A stretch of 21,962 bases of DNA from an uncultured bacterium (GTDB taxonomy: Bacteria; Gemmatimonadota; Gemmatimonadetes; Longimicrobiales; RSA9): positions 1 through 21,962 of the forward strand of contig CALBZE010000105.1 of assembly GCA_937889645.1 (NCBI GenBank). Reading direction: 5' to 3'. Positions within the stretch are counted from its first letter, which is position 1; each line of letters starts with the position of its first letter. Under the pieces are notes generated by a model, which worked only from the letters and a program-made list of their open reading frames with translations, did not search any database and had not been told where the DNA came from. Made by a program: the position numbers and the translations under genes. Shown piece by piece: positions 1 to 7,254 of the stretch.

Positions 1-103
1 GATCCCGACGGGATCGGGGGCGCCGCCGTTTGGTGCCGTCGCTCGGCCCCGGGTCGGCCGACCGGCGTCCCTGCCAGATCCTGCTCCGGGCCGGAATCCT
101 ATT

Positions 104-898
104 TCACGCCCCGCCCTTCCCGAGCAGGACCTCCTCGAAGAAGTCGATCGCCCGCGGGTCGTCGGACTGGCCGAGCCAGAAGATCGCGGTGCGGCGCAGC
201 TCGTGGTCGGGGCTCGTGCGCGCGATGCGGATCAGCGCGGGCACGCCTTCATCGGCCGGGCGCCGGGACAGCGCGAAGATCGCGGCCTTGCGGACCTCGA
301 GGTCGTCGGAGCCCTCGGTGGCGATGCCTTCCAACTCGGCGGCGACGGCCCGCGCGGCCTCCTGGCCGAGCCAGAACACGGCGGTCTTGCGCACGTCGCG
401 CGGGCGGGCGCGGTTCCGGGAGATCTCGAGGAGCCCTGGCCAGGTGACGGCGCTGTCGGCGACGACGGCGGCCAGGATCGCGTCCTTCGCGGCGCGGCCG
501 TCGAGCATCGCGGCGAGGCCGAGGAGGTAGTCGGCCGCGGCGGGTGCGGAGACGGCGCCCAGGTCGGCCGTGCCCGCCTCGGCCCGCTCGCGGCGGCCGA
601 TTCGGGTGGAGACGCCGACGGTACGCCCGTCGCGGCGGGTGAGCTTCACGTTCACGGCGTTGCCGTCGCAGGCGCAGTCGCCGCGCGCTACATCGTATCG
701 ATCGACGATCGTGACGCCGCCGGTCGAGTTGCCGCAGACGCCCGGGCGCGCGGCGAAGCTCAGGAGGACGGTCCCGTCGCGCACGCTCTCGACGCGCTCG
801 GCCAGCGACTGGGCATGCGCCGGCGCTGCGGCAAGGCCGAGGAGCGCCGCGACGAGGGGCGTCGCGACGAGGGGCGGAAAGAGACGTCGCCTAGCCAT
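104..898 (-). CDS. Exported HEAT-repeat protein, short paralogue
   Basis: 264 aa. Residues 1-30 form a signal peptide (Arg-rich start, hydrophobic core, AHAQ at the likely cleavage site), so the protein is probably periplasmic. Residues 31-110 are a beta-rich stretch with cysteines at 55, 75 and 77 that I do not recognise. The C-terminal half holds about three clear HEAT-like repeats at roughly 168-264, each with the signature VRKTAVFWLGQ, VRKAAIFALSR or LRRTAIFWLGQ. HEAT repeats form alpha-solenoids that bind other proteins, and no catalytic residues are evident. The ATG lies inside the end of the preceding HEAT gene (8-bp overlap), so the two are probably translationally coupled. The last repeat resembles the last repeat of that neighbour, suggesting a duplicated and shortened copy. 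It is the last gene of the sigma factor operon, and its partner is unknown. Confidence 0.85.
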   Translation of the reverse strand: MARRRLFPPLVATPLVAALLGLAAAPAHAQSLAERVESVRDGTVLLSFAARPGVCGNSTGGVTIVDRYDVARGDCACDGNAVNVKLTRRDGRTVGVSTRIGRRERAEAGTADLGAVSAPAAADYLLGLAAMLDGRAAKDAILAAVVADSAVTWPGLLEISRNRARPRDVRKTAVFWLGQEAARAVAAELEGIATEGSDDLEVRKAAIFALSRRPADEGVPALIRIARTSPDHELRRTAIFWLGQSDDPRAIDFFEEVLLGKGGA

Positions 899-2441
899 TC
901 GTGATCACCTCCAGCAGGAACTCCGCGGCGCGGGGGTCCTTCGACTGGCCGATCCAGAAGATCGCCTTCTCCCGCAGCTGGCGGTCGGGGTCCTTGCGCG
1001 CGATCTCGATCAGCTTGTCGAGCGCGGCGCTATCCCTTCGCTGCGAGAACACGAAGATGAGCTGCTCCTTCAGCTCCCGGTCGGGCACGCGGTCGTAGAG
1101 CGCGGCGAGCGCATCGAACGGCACGCCGGCCTGGCCGGCCCAGAAGATCGCGCTCTTGCGGAGGTCGATGGAGAGCGATGTGTCCAGCGCGACCTCGAGC
1201 AGCCAGCGGTCGTTGCCCTGACCGCGCATCTGCGAGAGGGAGAAGAGGATCTTCTCCTTCAACCGGGGGTCCGCGGTGCGGGCGAACAGCTCGCGCAGGA
1301 AGCGGGCGTTCTCCGAGGACTGCGACTGTCCGATCCAGAAGATCGCCTGCTCGCGGAGCCGGGCCGGCGCGTCCTCGCGTATCACGTATTCCCGCAGGAG
1401 AGCCGCGGCGCGCGTACTGCGATGCTGGGAGAGGGCGAAGATCGCCTTCTCCTGGATCGCCGGGTCGTTGCTGGTGCGGAGGATGTGCGCGAGCGCGTCG
1501 ACGGCCTTTTCGGACCGGACCTGCGACAGCCAGAACACGGCCTGCTCGCGGACCTCGGGGTCGGGATCGTTCTGGGCGAGGTCGAGCAGCATGTCCGCAG
1601 TCTGGGGCGTAACCTTCTGGGACAGGAGGAACACCGCCTTGCGACGCAGCGGCGCGAAGCACTCGTCGCGTCGGGCGAGCACCTGCTCGAGGATCGGGAC
1701 GGCGCGTTCCGCGTCCATCTGGAGCAGTGCGTTGAGGGCCGCGGCGCGTACCGCGTCCTCTTCGGCGTTGCACGACGTGGTCGACGCCGTGGCGGCCTTG
1801 GTCAGCGACTCGGCCGCGCGCGCGTCGCCGAGGCGGGCGAGCTGGCCGCGGATACGGGTCGCGAGCGCTTCGTTCTCGGCGATCGTCGCCGCCTTGGGGT
1901 GCAACGACTTCTGCCGCTCGAGGATCTCGAGCGCCGCGCGGAGGTCTTCGGCGCCGCCCTTACGGTAGAGGGCGAAGGCCTGCCAGTAATACGCGTCCGG
2001 CGCGTACTGGGACTGCGGGAATCGGCGAACGATCTCGGCGAACAGGCTGGCCGCGCGGTCGTAGTTGTTGCGGTTGAGCGCCTCCCGGGCCGCGCGGTAC
2101 AACGAGTCCGCGGGGTCTTGCGGCGCCCATGCCTCCGGCACCAATCCGGTGGGCATCCGGAGTTCGCCTTCGGCGGCGGGCGCGGGGCGGGTCGGCGGGA
2201 CCGGGTGCGCGGCCGTCCGTGCGTTGGGCGCGGGGGCCGGGTGCGGGGTCGGGGCCGGGTGCGGCGCAGGGGCCGACCACGCGGCGACTGCCGGGTGCGG
2301 GGTAGCGACCGAGTGCGGGGCGGCGGCCGGCGTCGTCCCGAAAGCGATTCCGCCGTGCGGCTTGGTCGGCGGAGTCTGGCCCGCCAGCGGGGTGGCCGCG
2401 ATCGCGGCGCCGAACGTGAATGCGAAGAGTGCGGTCCTCAT
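891..2441 (-). CDS. Exported TPR plus HEAT-repeat protein
   Basis: 516 aa. The N-terminus (about 1-21, ending PLAGQ) is a signal peptide. Residues 35-92 are a Pro/Ala/His-rich low-complexity linker with repeated PHPAP motifs. Residues 108-205 look like tetratricopeptide repeats of the tol-pal YbgF type (NNYDRAASLFAEIVRRFPQS). Residues about 227-516 contain eight or nine HEAT-like repeats of 31-35 residues, each marked by a motif such as LREKAIFWIGQ, VREQAVFWLSQ or IQEKAIFALSQ. Cys224 and Cys261 flank the first repeat and could form a disulfide in the periplasm. The gene starts 22 bp after the putative anti-sigma gene, with GGAG about 8 bp before the ATG. The architecture is that of a periplasmic protein-binding scaffold. 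From its position it may sense or carry the signal for the sigma/anti-sigma pair, but this is inference. Confidence 0.88.
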   Translation of the reverse strand: MRTALFAFTFGAAIAATPLAGQTPPTKPHGGIAFGTTPAAAPHSVATPHPAVAAWSAPAPHPAPTPHPAPAPNARTAAHPVPPTRPAPAAEGELRMPTGLVPEAWAPQDPADSLYRAAREALNRNNYDRAASLFAEIVRRFPQSQYAPDAYYWQAFALYRKGGAEDLRAALEILERQKSLHPKAATIAENEALATRIRGQLARLGDARAAESLTKAATASTTSCNAEEDAVRAAALNALLQMDAERAVPILEQVLARRDECFAPLRRKAVFLLSQKVTPQTADMLLDLAQNDPDPEVREQAVFWLSQVRSEKAVDALAHILRTSNDPAIQEKAIFALSQHRSTRAAALLREYVIREDAPARLREQAIFWIGQSQSSENARFLRELFARTADPRLKEKILFSLSQMRGQGNDRWLLEVALDTSLSIDLRKSAIFWAGQAGVPFDALAALYDRVPDRELKEQLIFVFSQRRDSAALDKLIEIARKDPDRQLREKAIFWIGQSKDPRAAEFLLEVITNG

Positions 2442-2463
2442 GGTGCGTCTCCAGTGTACGAAA

Positions 2464-3213
2464 TCAGGTCCCGGTCACCGGCGGGCCGGCCGGCACGACC
2501 GCGCGGATCCGGGTCAGCGTGCCTTGCCGTTCCAGCGCCTCATCGATCATCGCCGCTTCGCCGTCGGGGTCGCCGGTCGACGAGAGGCGAGCGATCTGGG
2601 CGAGGATCAGCTCGAGATCGAGAAGGAGCTGCGCGAGCCGCGGGTCCTCCGCGACCGGCGAATCGAGGAGCAGTCGTGTGCCGGTGAGCAGCTCGGCGGC
2701 CCACGCCGAGAGTTCGGGCGCGACGTCGCCCGTCCGCACCTCGCTCCGGTAGGAGGTCAGGAACGCCTCCGTTCTGCTGAGGTGCTGCGTCGCCGCGAGG
2801 CGGAAGGGGAGCGCGAGCGAAGTGTCGTGGGCGCCCGCGTCCGCGGCGTAGGGCTGCGGCTCCGGGCCCGCCGGCCTCACGGGCGCGAGGCGGCCGAGCC
2901 CGACCCCGAGGGCGAAGACCGCGGCCATGCCGATCCCCCACCGCCAGTACCGCGAAAGTCCCGTGCGGGGCGCGGACGCGTCGTGCCGCGGGTCGCCGGT
3001 GGGCGCAGCGGTCCGCGGGTCCCCGGTGGGCGCAACGGGCAGTGGGTCGCCGGCGCCCAGGCGGGTCGCCGGGTCGCCGTCGGATGCGACGTCGCCTCGG
3101 CGGCGCCGCGACTGGATCCCGGCCCAGATCTCCTCACGTGGCGTCGGCGGCGGCGAGTTGTACTCGCCGGCGACGTCGCGGAGCAGGGCTTCGAATCGGT
3201 CTTCCTTCATCAC
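2464..3213 (-). CDS. Single-pass membrane protein, putative anti-sigma factor
   Basis: About 249 aa. The N-terminal cytoplasmic part (residues 1-40, EDRFEALLRDVAGEYN then an Arg-rich patch) could bind a sigma factor. It lacks the HxxxCxxC zinc motif of ZAS-type anti-sigma factors. A Gly/Asp/Pro-rich linker (41-85) contains two copies of APTGDPR. One transmembrane helix spans about 89-109, and the rest (about 125-249) is mostly helical and presumably periplasmic. The start is either GTG at 3213 or the next codon, ATG at 3210. The sigma stop TGA overlaps both starts, and GAGGAG lies just upstream. Overlap with an ECF sigma gene is the main reason for calling it an anti-sigma factor. I see no recognisable family domain, so another regulatory membrane protein is possible. 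Confidence 0.7.
   Translation of the reverse strand: MMKEDRFEALLRDVAGEYNSPPPTPREEIWAGIQSRRRRGDVASDGDPATRLGAGDPLPVAPTGDPRTAAPTGDPRHDASAPRTGLSRYWRWGIGMAAVFALGVGLGRLAPVRPAGPEPQPYAADAGAHDTSLALPFRLAATQHLSRTEAFLTSYRSEVRTGDVAPELSAWAAELLTGTRLLLDSPVAEDPRLAQLLLDLELILAQIARLSSTGDPDGEAAMIDEALERQGTLTRIRAVVPAGPPVTGT
2986..3034. repeat. In-frame 27-bp tandem repeat in the putative anti-sigma gene
   Basis: Two 22-nt near-identical blocks (2986-3007 and 3013-3034) have a 27-bp period. They encode the repeated APTGDPR stretch of the linker just inside the membrane helix. A weaker third copy follows at about 3040. The period is nine codons, so copy-number change would keep the reading frame and alter only linker length. 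Confidence 0.75.
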
Positions 3214-3806
3214 GCGAACTCCTCGGCGAAGTCCGACAGCGCTTCGCGCAGCCGGGCGCGCGCACGGGCGAGGCGGGCCTTGGACGTCCCGACCGGGACG
3301 TTGAGCACGGCGCCGATCTCCTCGTGCGTGTAGCCTTCCGCGTCGTGCATCAGGAACACGGTGCGATAAATCTCCGGCAATGCATCGATCGCGCGTTTGA
3401 GTCGGGATTTCAGGTCCGGCTCGATGGAGTCGACCGGGGGCGCGCCCAGGTGCTGCGCGTGGTCCAGCTCCGTCTCGCGGGCGGAGTGCCGCCTGTGGCG
3501 GCGCAGGCCGTTCAGCGTGACCGAGACAGCGATCGCGTGCAGCCAGGTCGAAACGGCGGCTTCGTGTCGGAACTCGGCGAGCCGGTCGAACGCACGGATG
3601 AAGGTCTCCTGGGTGAACTCGCGGGCGAGCTCGTCGTCGCCGGTCATGCGGTAGGACAGGCGGTAGATCCTGTCCACGTGCATGTCGTAGAACTCGCGTT
3701 CCGCGGCCGCATCCCCCTGGAGGATGCGACGGATCAGGAATCGCTCGTCCACCCTGCCTCTCGCGTCGGTTCCGGTACCGATCCCGTGCGTCCGATCATG
3801 GGACAC
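3210..3806 (-). CDS. ECF-family RNA polymerase sigma factor
   Basis: Up to 198 aa. Region 2 spans about residues 25-100 (REFYDMHVDRIYRLSYRM, then FTQETFIRAFDRL and STWLHAIAVSVTLNGLRR), the core- and -10-binding part. Region 4 spans about 135-190 (LPEIYRTVFLMHDAEGYTHE, EIGAVLNVPVGTSKARLARA), the -35-binding helix-turn-helix. There is no region 1.1 or 3, as expected for the extracytoplasmic-function group. The start shown is GTG at 3806, 25 bp after the SRAP stop, without a clear Shine-Dalgarno. GTG at 3752 (VDERFLIRR), preceded by GAGAGGCAGG, is a credible alternative and fits usual ECF length. The stop overlaps the start of the putative anti-sigma gene. It probably drives envelope-related genes, possibly its own operon. 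Confidence 0.93.
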   Translation of the reverse strand: MSHDRTHGIGTGTDARGRVDERFLIRRILQGDAAAEREFYDMHVDRIYRLSYRMTGDDELAREFTQETFIRAFDRLAEFRHEAAVSTWLHAIAVSVTLNGLRRHRRHSARETELDHAQHLGAPPVDSIEPDLKSRLKRAIDALPEIYRTVFLMHDAEGYTHEEIGAVLNVPVGTSKARLARARARLREALSDFAEEFA

Positions 3807-3831
3807 GACGAGCGGGGAAAGGGTTGCATCG

Positions 3832-4494
3832 TCAAACGGGCTCGATGCACTCGGGCAGATCGTTCCTGGGCGAGTTGACGAGCGTGGAGACCGCGTGCGC
3901 GCGGAGGTCGTCGCCGGGGTAGGGGCGCAGGAGCCCGAGGAGCGTCTCGGGGTCGGCGTCGGGGTCGAGCCACGTCGCGCGGGCCTCGGGGGGCAGGATC
4001 ACGGGCATGCGCTCGTGGATGGGGCGGAGCGCGTCGTTCGCCTCGGTCGTGATGATGGCGCACGAGACGATGGGCTCGCCCTCCGGCGGCTGCCAGCGGT
4101 CCCAGATCCCGGCGAAGGTGAAGGGGCGGTGCGACTCGCGGTGGATCCACATGGGGACCTTGCGCGAGCCAACGTGCTGCCATTCGTAGAAGCCGTCGGC
4201 GACGATCAGGCAGCGTCGGCGGCGGAACGCGTCGCGGAACGCGGGCTTGGAGGCGATCGTGTCCGCCCGCGCGTTGATCATCCGGTTGCCGATGGCGGGG
4301 TCCTTGGCCCAGAACGGGATGAGTCCCCAGCGGAGCCAGCCGGCGCGCAGGGAGTCGCCGGCGCGGACGACGGCGAGAACCTCCTGAGTCGGGGCGATGT
4401 TGTAGCGAGGGCGGTAATCGTCGGGGAGGTCGAAGAGGTCGAGCTCCTGGCGGATCCACTCCTCGGGGCTTGCCATCGTGTAGCGACCGCACAT
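3832..4494 (-). CDS. yedK: SRAP-domain abasic-site DNA-protein crosslink protein (YedK/HMCES family)
   Basis: 220 aa, the usual length. The start is fixed by the invariant N-terminus MCGRYTM, since Cys2 becomes the N-terminal catalytic cysteine after Met removal; longer upstream readings of this frame are therefore rejected. The other family active-site residues are present: Asn74 (INARADT), Glu104 (ADGFYEW) and His160 (IHERMP), close to the numbering of E. coli YedK. NIAPTQ at 32-37 is another family signature. In this family Cys2 forms a stable thiazolidine crosslink with abasic sites in single-stranded DNA and protects them during replication. The gene heads the minus-strand cluster leading into the sigma factor, which could tie it to a stress regulon, but it may simply be a neighbour. 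It diverges from the S9 peptidase gene. Confidence 0.94.
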   Translation of the reverse strand: MCGRYTMASPEEWIRQELDLFDLPDDYRPRYNIAPTQEVLAVVRAGDSLRAGWLRWGLIPFWAKDPAIGNRMINARADTIASKPAFRDAFRRRRCLIVADGFYEWQHVGSRKVPMWIHRESHRPFTFAGIWDRWQPPEGEPIVSCAIITTEANDALRPIHERMPVILPPEARATWLDPDADPETLLGLLRPYPGDDLRAHAVSTLVNSPRNDLPECIEPV

Positions 4495-4622
4495 ACGGGG
4501 GAAGTACCGGATCGTCCACGATCGCGCAAGGGGCGTGCTTGCGTACACGGATCGCGGCTCCGTATGCTTCCGTTCTCCACACCACGGACTCCACCCCGGA
4601 TCCCCTTGAAGGAGAGCGAGAG
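4495..4622. promoter_or_regulatory. Divergent intergenic region between SRAP and S9 peptidase genes
   Basis: 128 bp that must hold promoters for both the minus-strand SRAP operon and the plus-strand peptidase genes. A short inverted repeat, CGCAAG at 4525-4530 and CTTGCG at 4538-4543, lies in the middle and could be an operator. I see no convincing -35/-10 pair. AAGGAGAG at 4609-4616 is the ribosome binding site of the peptidase gene and fixes its ATG at 4623. Confidence 0.4.
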
Positions 4623-7172
4623 ATGAGAACCGACTCCCTCCTGGGACGAAGGCTGGTCCCGACCGCGCTGTTCGCGCTCGCAACGATCGTGGCGCCGGCC
4701 GCGGCGCAGGAGGCCGATCCGTTCGGCCGCGAGGGGTACATTTCGCCTCCGGAGGAGATTCGCGAGGCGTTGCTGGCGCCGTGGCACCGGAACGTCCAGC
4801 TGGACGACGTCTCGCCCGACGGGAGCTACTTCGTGGTCGCGGTGCGCGATCGACGGATGCCGCCGCTCGCGGCGTTCGCGAAGCGGCATCACAACCTCGG
4901 CGGCCTGGAGGTGGACGCGGCGGCGAACCGGGCACGGGCGCTGACGCTGAACGCGGCGGACGGCCTGCGATTGGTGTCGGCGATGGACGGGCGTGTCGTG
5001 GAGGTGCGGGCTCCGGACGGGGCGCAGGTGGGCGGCGCGTGGTGGTCGCCGGACGGGCGGTCGCTGGCGTTCCTGGCGCACTACGAGGATGCGACGCACG
5101 TGTACGTTGCGGACGCGCAGACCGGCAGGACGCGGCGGCTCACCCGCACGCCGTTGCTGGCGACGCTGGTCACGTCGGTCGCCTGGTCGGGCGACGGGCG
5201 GTACATCTTCGCCGTGCTGCTGCCGCGGAACCGAGGCCGTGAGCCGGCGCCGCCGGCGGTCGAGACGACGCCGCGGATCTGGGTGGCGAAGGAGGGGGAG
5301 AACCGGCTGCGGACGTACCCGAGCCTGCTGGAGACGCCGTACGAGTTCGCGCTGCTCGAGCACTACACGATCGGGCAACTCGCGCGGATCGAGGTTTCGA
5401 ACGGCCGGGTGCGCGAGATCGGCGCGCCGGCGATGATCGATCGGATCGACCCGTCGCCCGACGGCGAGTACGTGCGCGTGCGCACGATCCGCAAGCCGTA
5501 CTCGGACATCGTGCCGGTCTCGCAGTTCGCGCGGGTCGAGGAGATCTGGGACGCGAACGGCCGGGTGCTGGTCGAGCTGTCGAGCCAGCCGGTACGCGAC
5601 GGGGGCGACGACGACAACGACGGCGGGCAGGACAGCGGGCGGCGCGCCGTCGCCTGGCGGCCGGACGGGCAGGGGCTGAGCTTCCTCCAGCGCTCGCCGC
5701 GGCCGGCGGGCCGGGACTCCGCGGCGGCGGGGTCGGAGACGTCGCCGCAGCGGACCGACCGGGTGATGCAGTGGCTGCCGCCGTTCGACAGCGCGAGCTT
5801 GCGCGTCGTCTACGAGTCCAAGAATCAGATCCGGGATCTGCGGTACTCGGAGGACGCGTCGCTCCTCTTCATCACGGAGCGGGAACGGCAGACGGAGAAG
5901 GTCTACGCGGTGTCGCCGGATTCGCCCGACGTGCGGCGGACGGTATACGAGTGGAAGACGGACGACTTCTACGGCAACCCGGGCACGCTGCTGATGAAGC
6001 CGGGGCGGCTGGGGCTGCCGGTCGTGCGGATGTCGTCGGACGGCGGCTCCGTCTACCTGTCGGGCGTCCGCTACCACGAGGATCCGCTGGAGAAGGCGCC
6101 GCAGCCGTTCCTGGACCGGGTCGCGATCGAGACGGGCGAGAAGACGCGGATCTTCGAGAGCGCGGAGGATCGCTACGAGAGCGTGGTCGCCGTGCTGGAC
6201 GACGACGCGCGCGGCGTCGTCCTCTCGCGCGAGTCGCCGACGGAGGTGCCGAACTTCTTCCATCGCGACCTGGCGACGGGCGCGGAGCGGCGCCTCACGG
6301 AGAACCGGGACTACACGCCCGACCTGACGCGGGCGCGGCGCGAGGTGATCGAGGTCACGCGCGCGGACGGCGTGAAGTTCTGGGTGCGTGTCACGCTCCC
6401 CGAGGGGTTCACACCCGGGCAGCGGCTCCCGGCGATGTTCTGGCACTACCCGCGGGAGTACACGTCGGAGAAGGAGTACCAGGAGTCGAACCGGCGGCAC
6501 AACAAGAACAGGTTCCCGATGCTCGGGCCGCGCTCGATGGATCTGCTGGTCCGGCGCGGGTGGGCCGTGGTCGAGCCGGACATTCCGATCATCGGGCCTC
6601 GGGACCGCTGGAACGACCTGTACGTGCTGCACCTGCGCAACTCGCTCGCCGCGGCGATCGATGAACTCGACAGGCTGGGTTACATCGATCGCACGCGGTT
6701 GGCCGTCGGCGGGCACAGCTACGGCGGGTTCGGGACGATCAACGCGATGATCCACACGCCGTTCTTCAAGGCGGGGATCGCGGGCGCGCCGAACACGAAC
6801 CGCACGTTCACGCCTTCGGGGTTCCAGCGGGAGTCGCGGCTGCTGTGGGAGGCCCGGGAGACGTACATCCGCATGTCGCCGATCTTCTGGCTGAACGAGA
6901 TCAGCGGCGCGCTGCTGATGTACCACGGGATGGAGGACCAGAACGTGGGGACGTTCCCGGACAACTCGTGGCGGGCGTTCCACGCGCTGGACGTGCTCGG
7001 CAAGACGGCGGCGCTCTACTGGTACCCATACGAGGCGCACGGCCAGCGCGCCGAGGAGACGCTCCTCGACATGTGGGCGCGCTGGATCGCGTGGCTGGAC
7101 GCGCACGTGCTGGGGAAGGGGGCGGCGGACGTGGCCGCGACGGGCGCGGCGGCGGTCGGTGGGGAGCGGTAG
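4623..7172 (+). CDS. Exported S9 prolyl-oligopeptidase-family serine peptidase
   Basis: 849 aa. Signal peptide at about 1-28 (hydrophobic run ending APAAAQ). A long beta-propeller/TolB-like region (about 50-580) carries repeated 'SPDG' and 'WRPDG' blade motifs, with an Asp/Gly-rich loop near 324-340. The C-terminal alpha/beta-hydrolase (about 600-849) has nucleophile Ser699 in GGHSYGG, Asp772 in HGMEDQNV and His806 in YEAHGQR, a complete catalytic triad in the family order. Such enzymes cleave peptides, often after proline or hydrophobic residues, with the propeller restricting access. Exact specificity cannot be read. The start follows AAGGAGAG by 6 bp; an upstream in-frame reading lacks the signal peptide. 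The M28 gene 82 bp downstream is probably co-transcribed, suggesting joint scavenging of extracellular protein. Confidence 0.93.
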   Translation: MRTDSLLGRRLVPTALFALATIVAPAAAQEADPFGREGYISPPEEIREALLAPWHRNVQLDDVSPDGSYFVVAVRDRRMPPLAAFAKRHHNLGGLEVDAAANRARALTLNAADGLRLVSAMDGRVVEVRAPDGAQVGGAWWSPDGRSLAFLAHYEDATHVYVADAQTGRTRRLTRTPLLATLVTSVAWSGDGRYIFAVLLPRNRGREPAPPAVETTPRIWVAKEGENRLRTYPSLLETPYEFALLEHYTIGQLARIEVSNGRVREIGAPAMIDRIDPSPDGEYVRVRTIRKPYSDIVPVSQFARVEEIWDANGRVLVELSSQPVRDGGDDDNDGGQDSGRRAVAWRPDGQGLSFLQRSPRPAGRDSAAAGSETSPQRTDRVMQWLPPFDSASLRVVYESKNQIRDLRYSEDASLLFITERERQTEKVYAVSPDSPDVRRTVYEWKTDDFYGNPGTLLMKPGRLGLPVVRMSSDGGSVYLSGVRYHEDPLEKAPQPFLDRVAIETGEKTRIFESAEDRYESVVAVLDDDARGVVLSRESPTEVPNFFHRDLATGAERRLTENRDYTPDLTRARREVIEVTRADGVKFWVRVTLPEGFTPGQRLPAMFWHYPREYTSEKEYQESNRRHNKNRFPMLGPRSMDLLVRRGWAVVEPDIPIIGPRDRWNDLYVLHLRNSLAAAIDELDRLGYIDRTRLAVGGHSYGGFGTINAMIHTPFFKAGIAGAPNTNRTFTPSGFQRESRLLWEARETYIRMSPIFWLNEISGALLMYHGMEDQNVGTFPDNSWRAFHALDVLGKTAALYWYPYEAHGQRAEETLLDMWARWIAWLDAHVLGKGAADVAATGAAAVGGER

Positions 7173-7254
7173 GCGACGCGGCTCGGAAGGTGGGCGGGGC
7201 GTCGCTTCACGCGGCGCCTCGAGACGATCCATAGGCAACCAACGGAGGTCCAGG

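Noticed and set aside
52..63. Perfect palindrome GGTCGGCCGACC after the last HEAT gene
   Set aside because: Twelve-bp palindromes of G and C are common in this base composition. With no loop or T-run it is not a terminator, and no neighbouring gene start is visible to make it an operator.
570..2687. Plus-strand open frame opposite the HEAT-repeat genes
   Set aside because: Its apparent repeats are only the complement of the HEAT-coding repeats; no start signal or domain supports it.
7173..7205. Inverted repeat GCGACGC / GCGTCGC between the S9 and M28 genes
   Set aside because: Seven-bp arms with a 19-nt loop and no T-run; too weak to call a terminator, and the two genes look co-transcribed.
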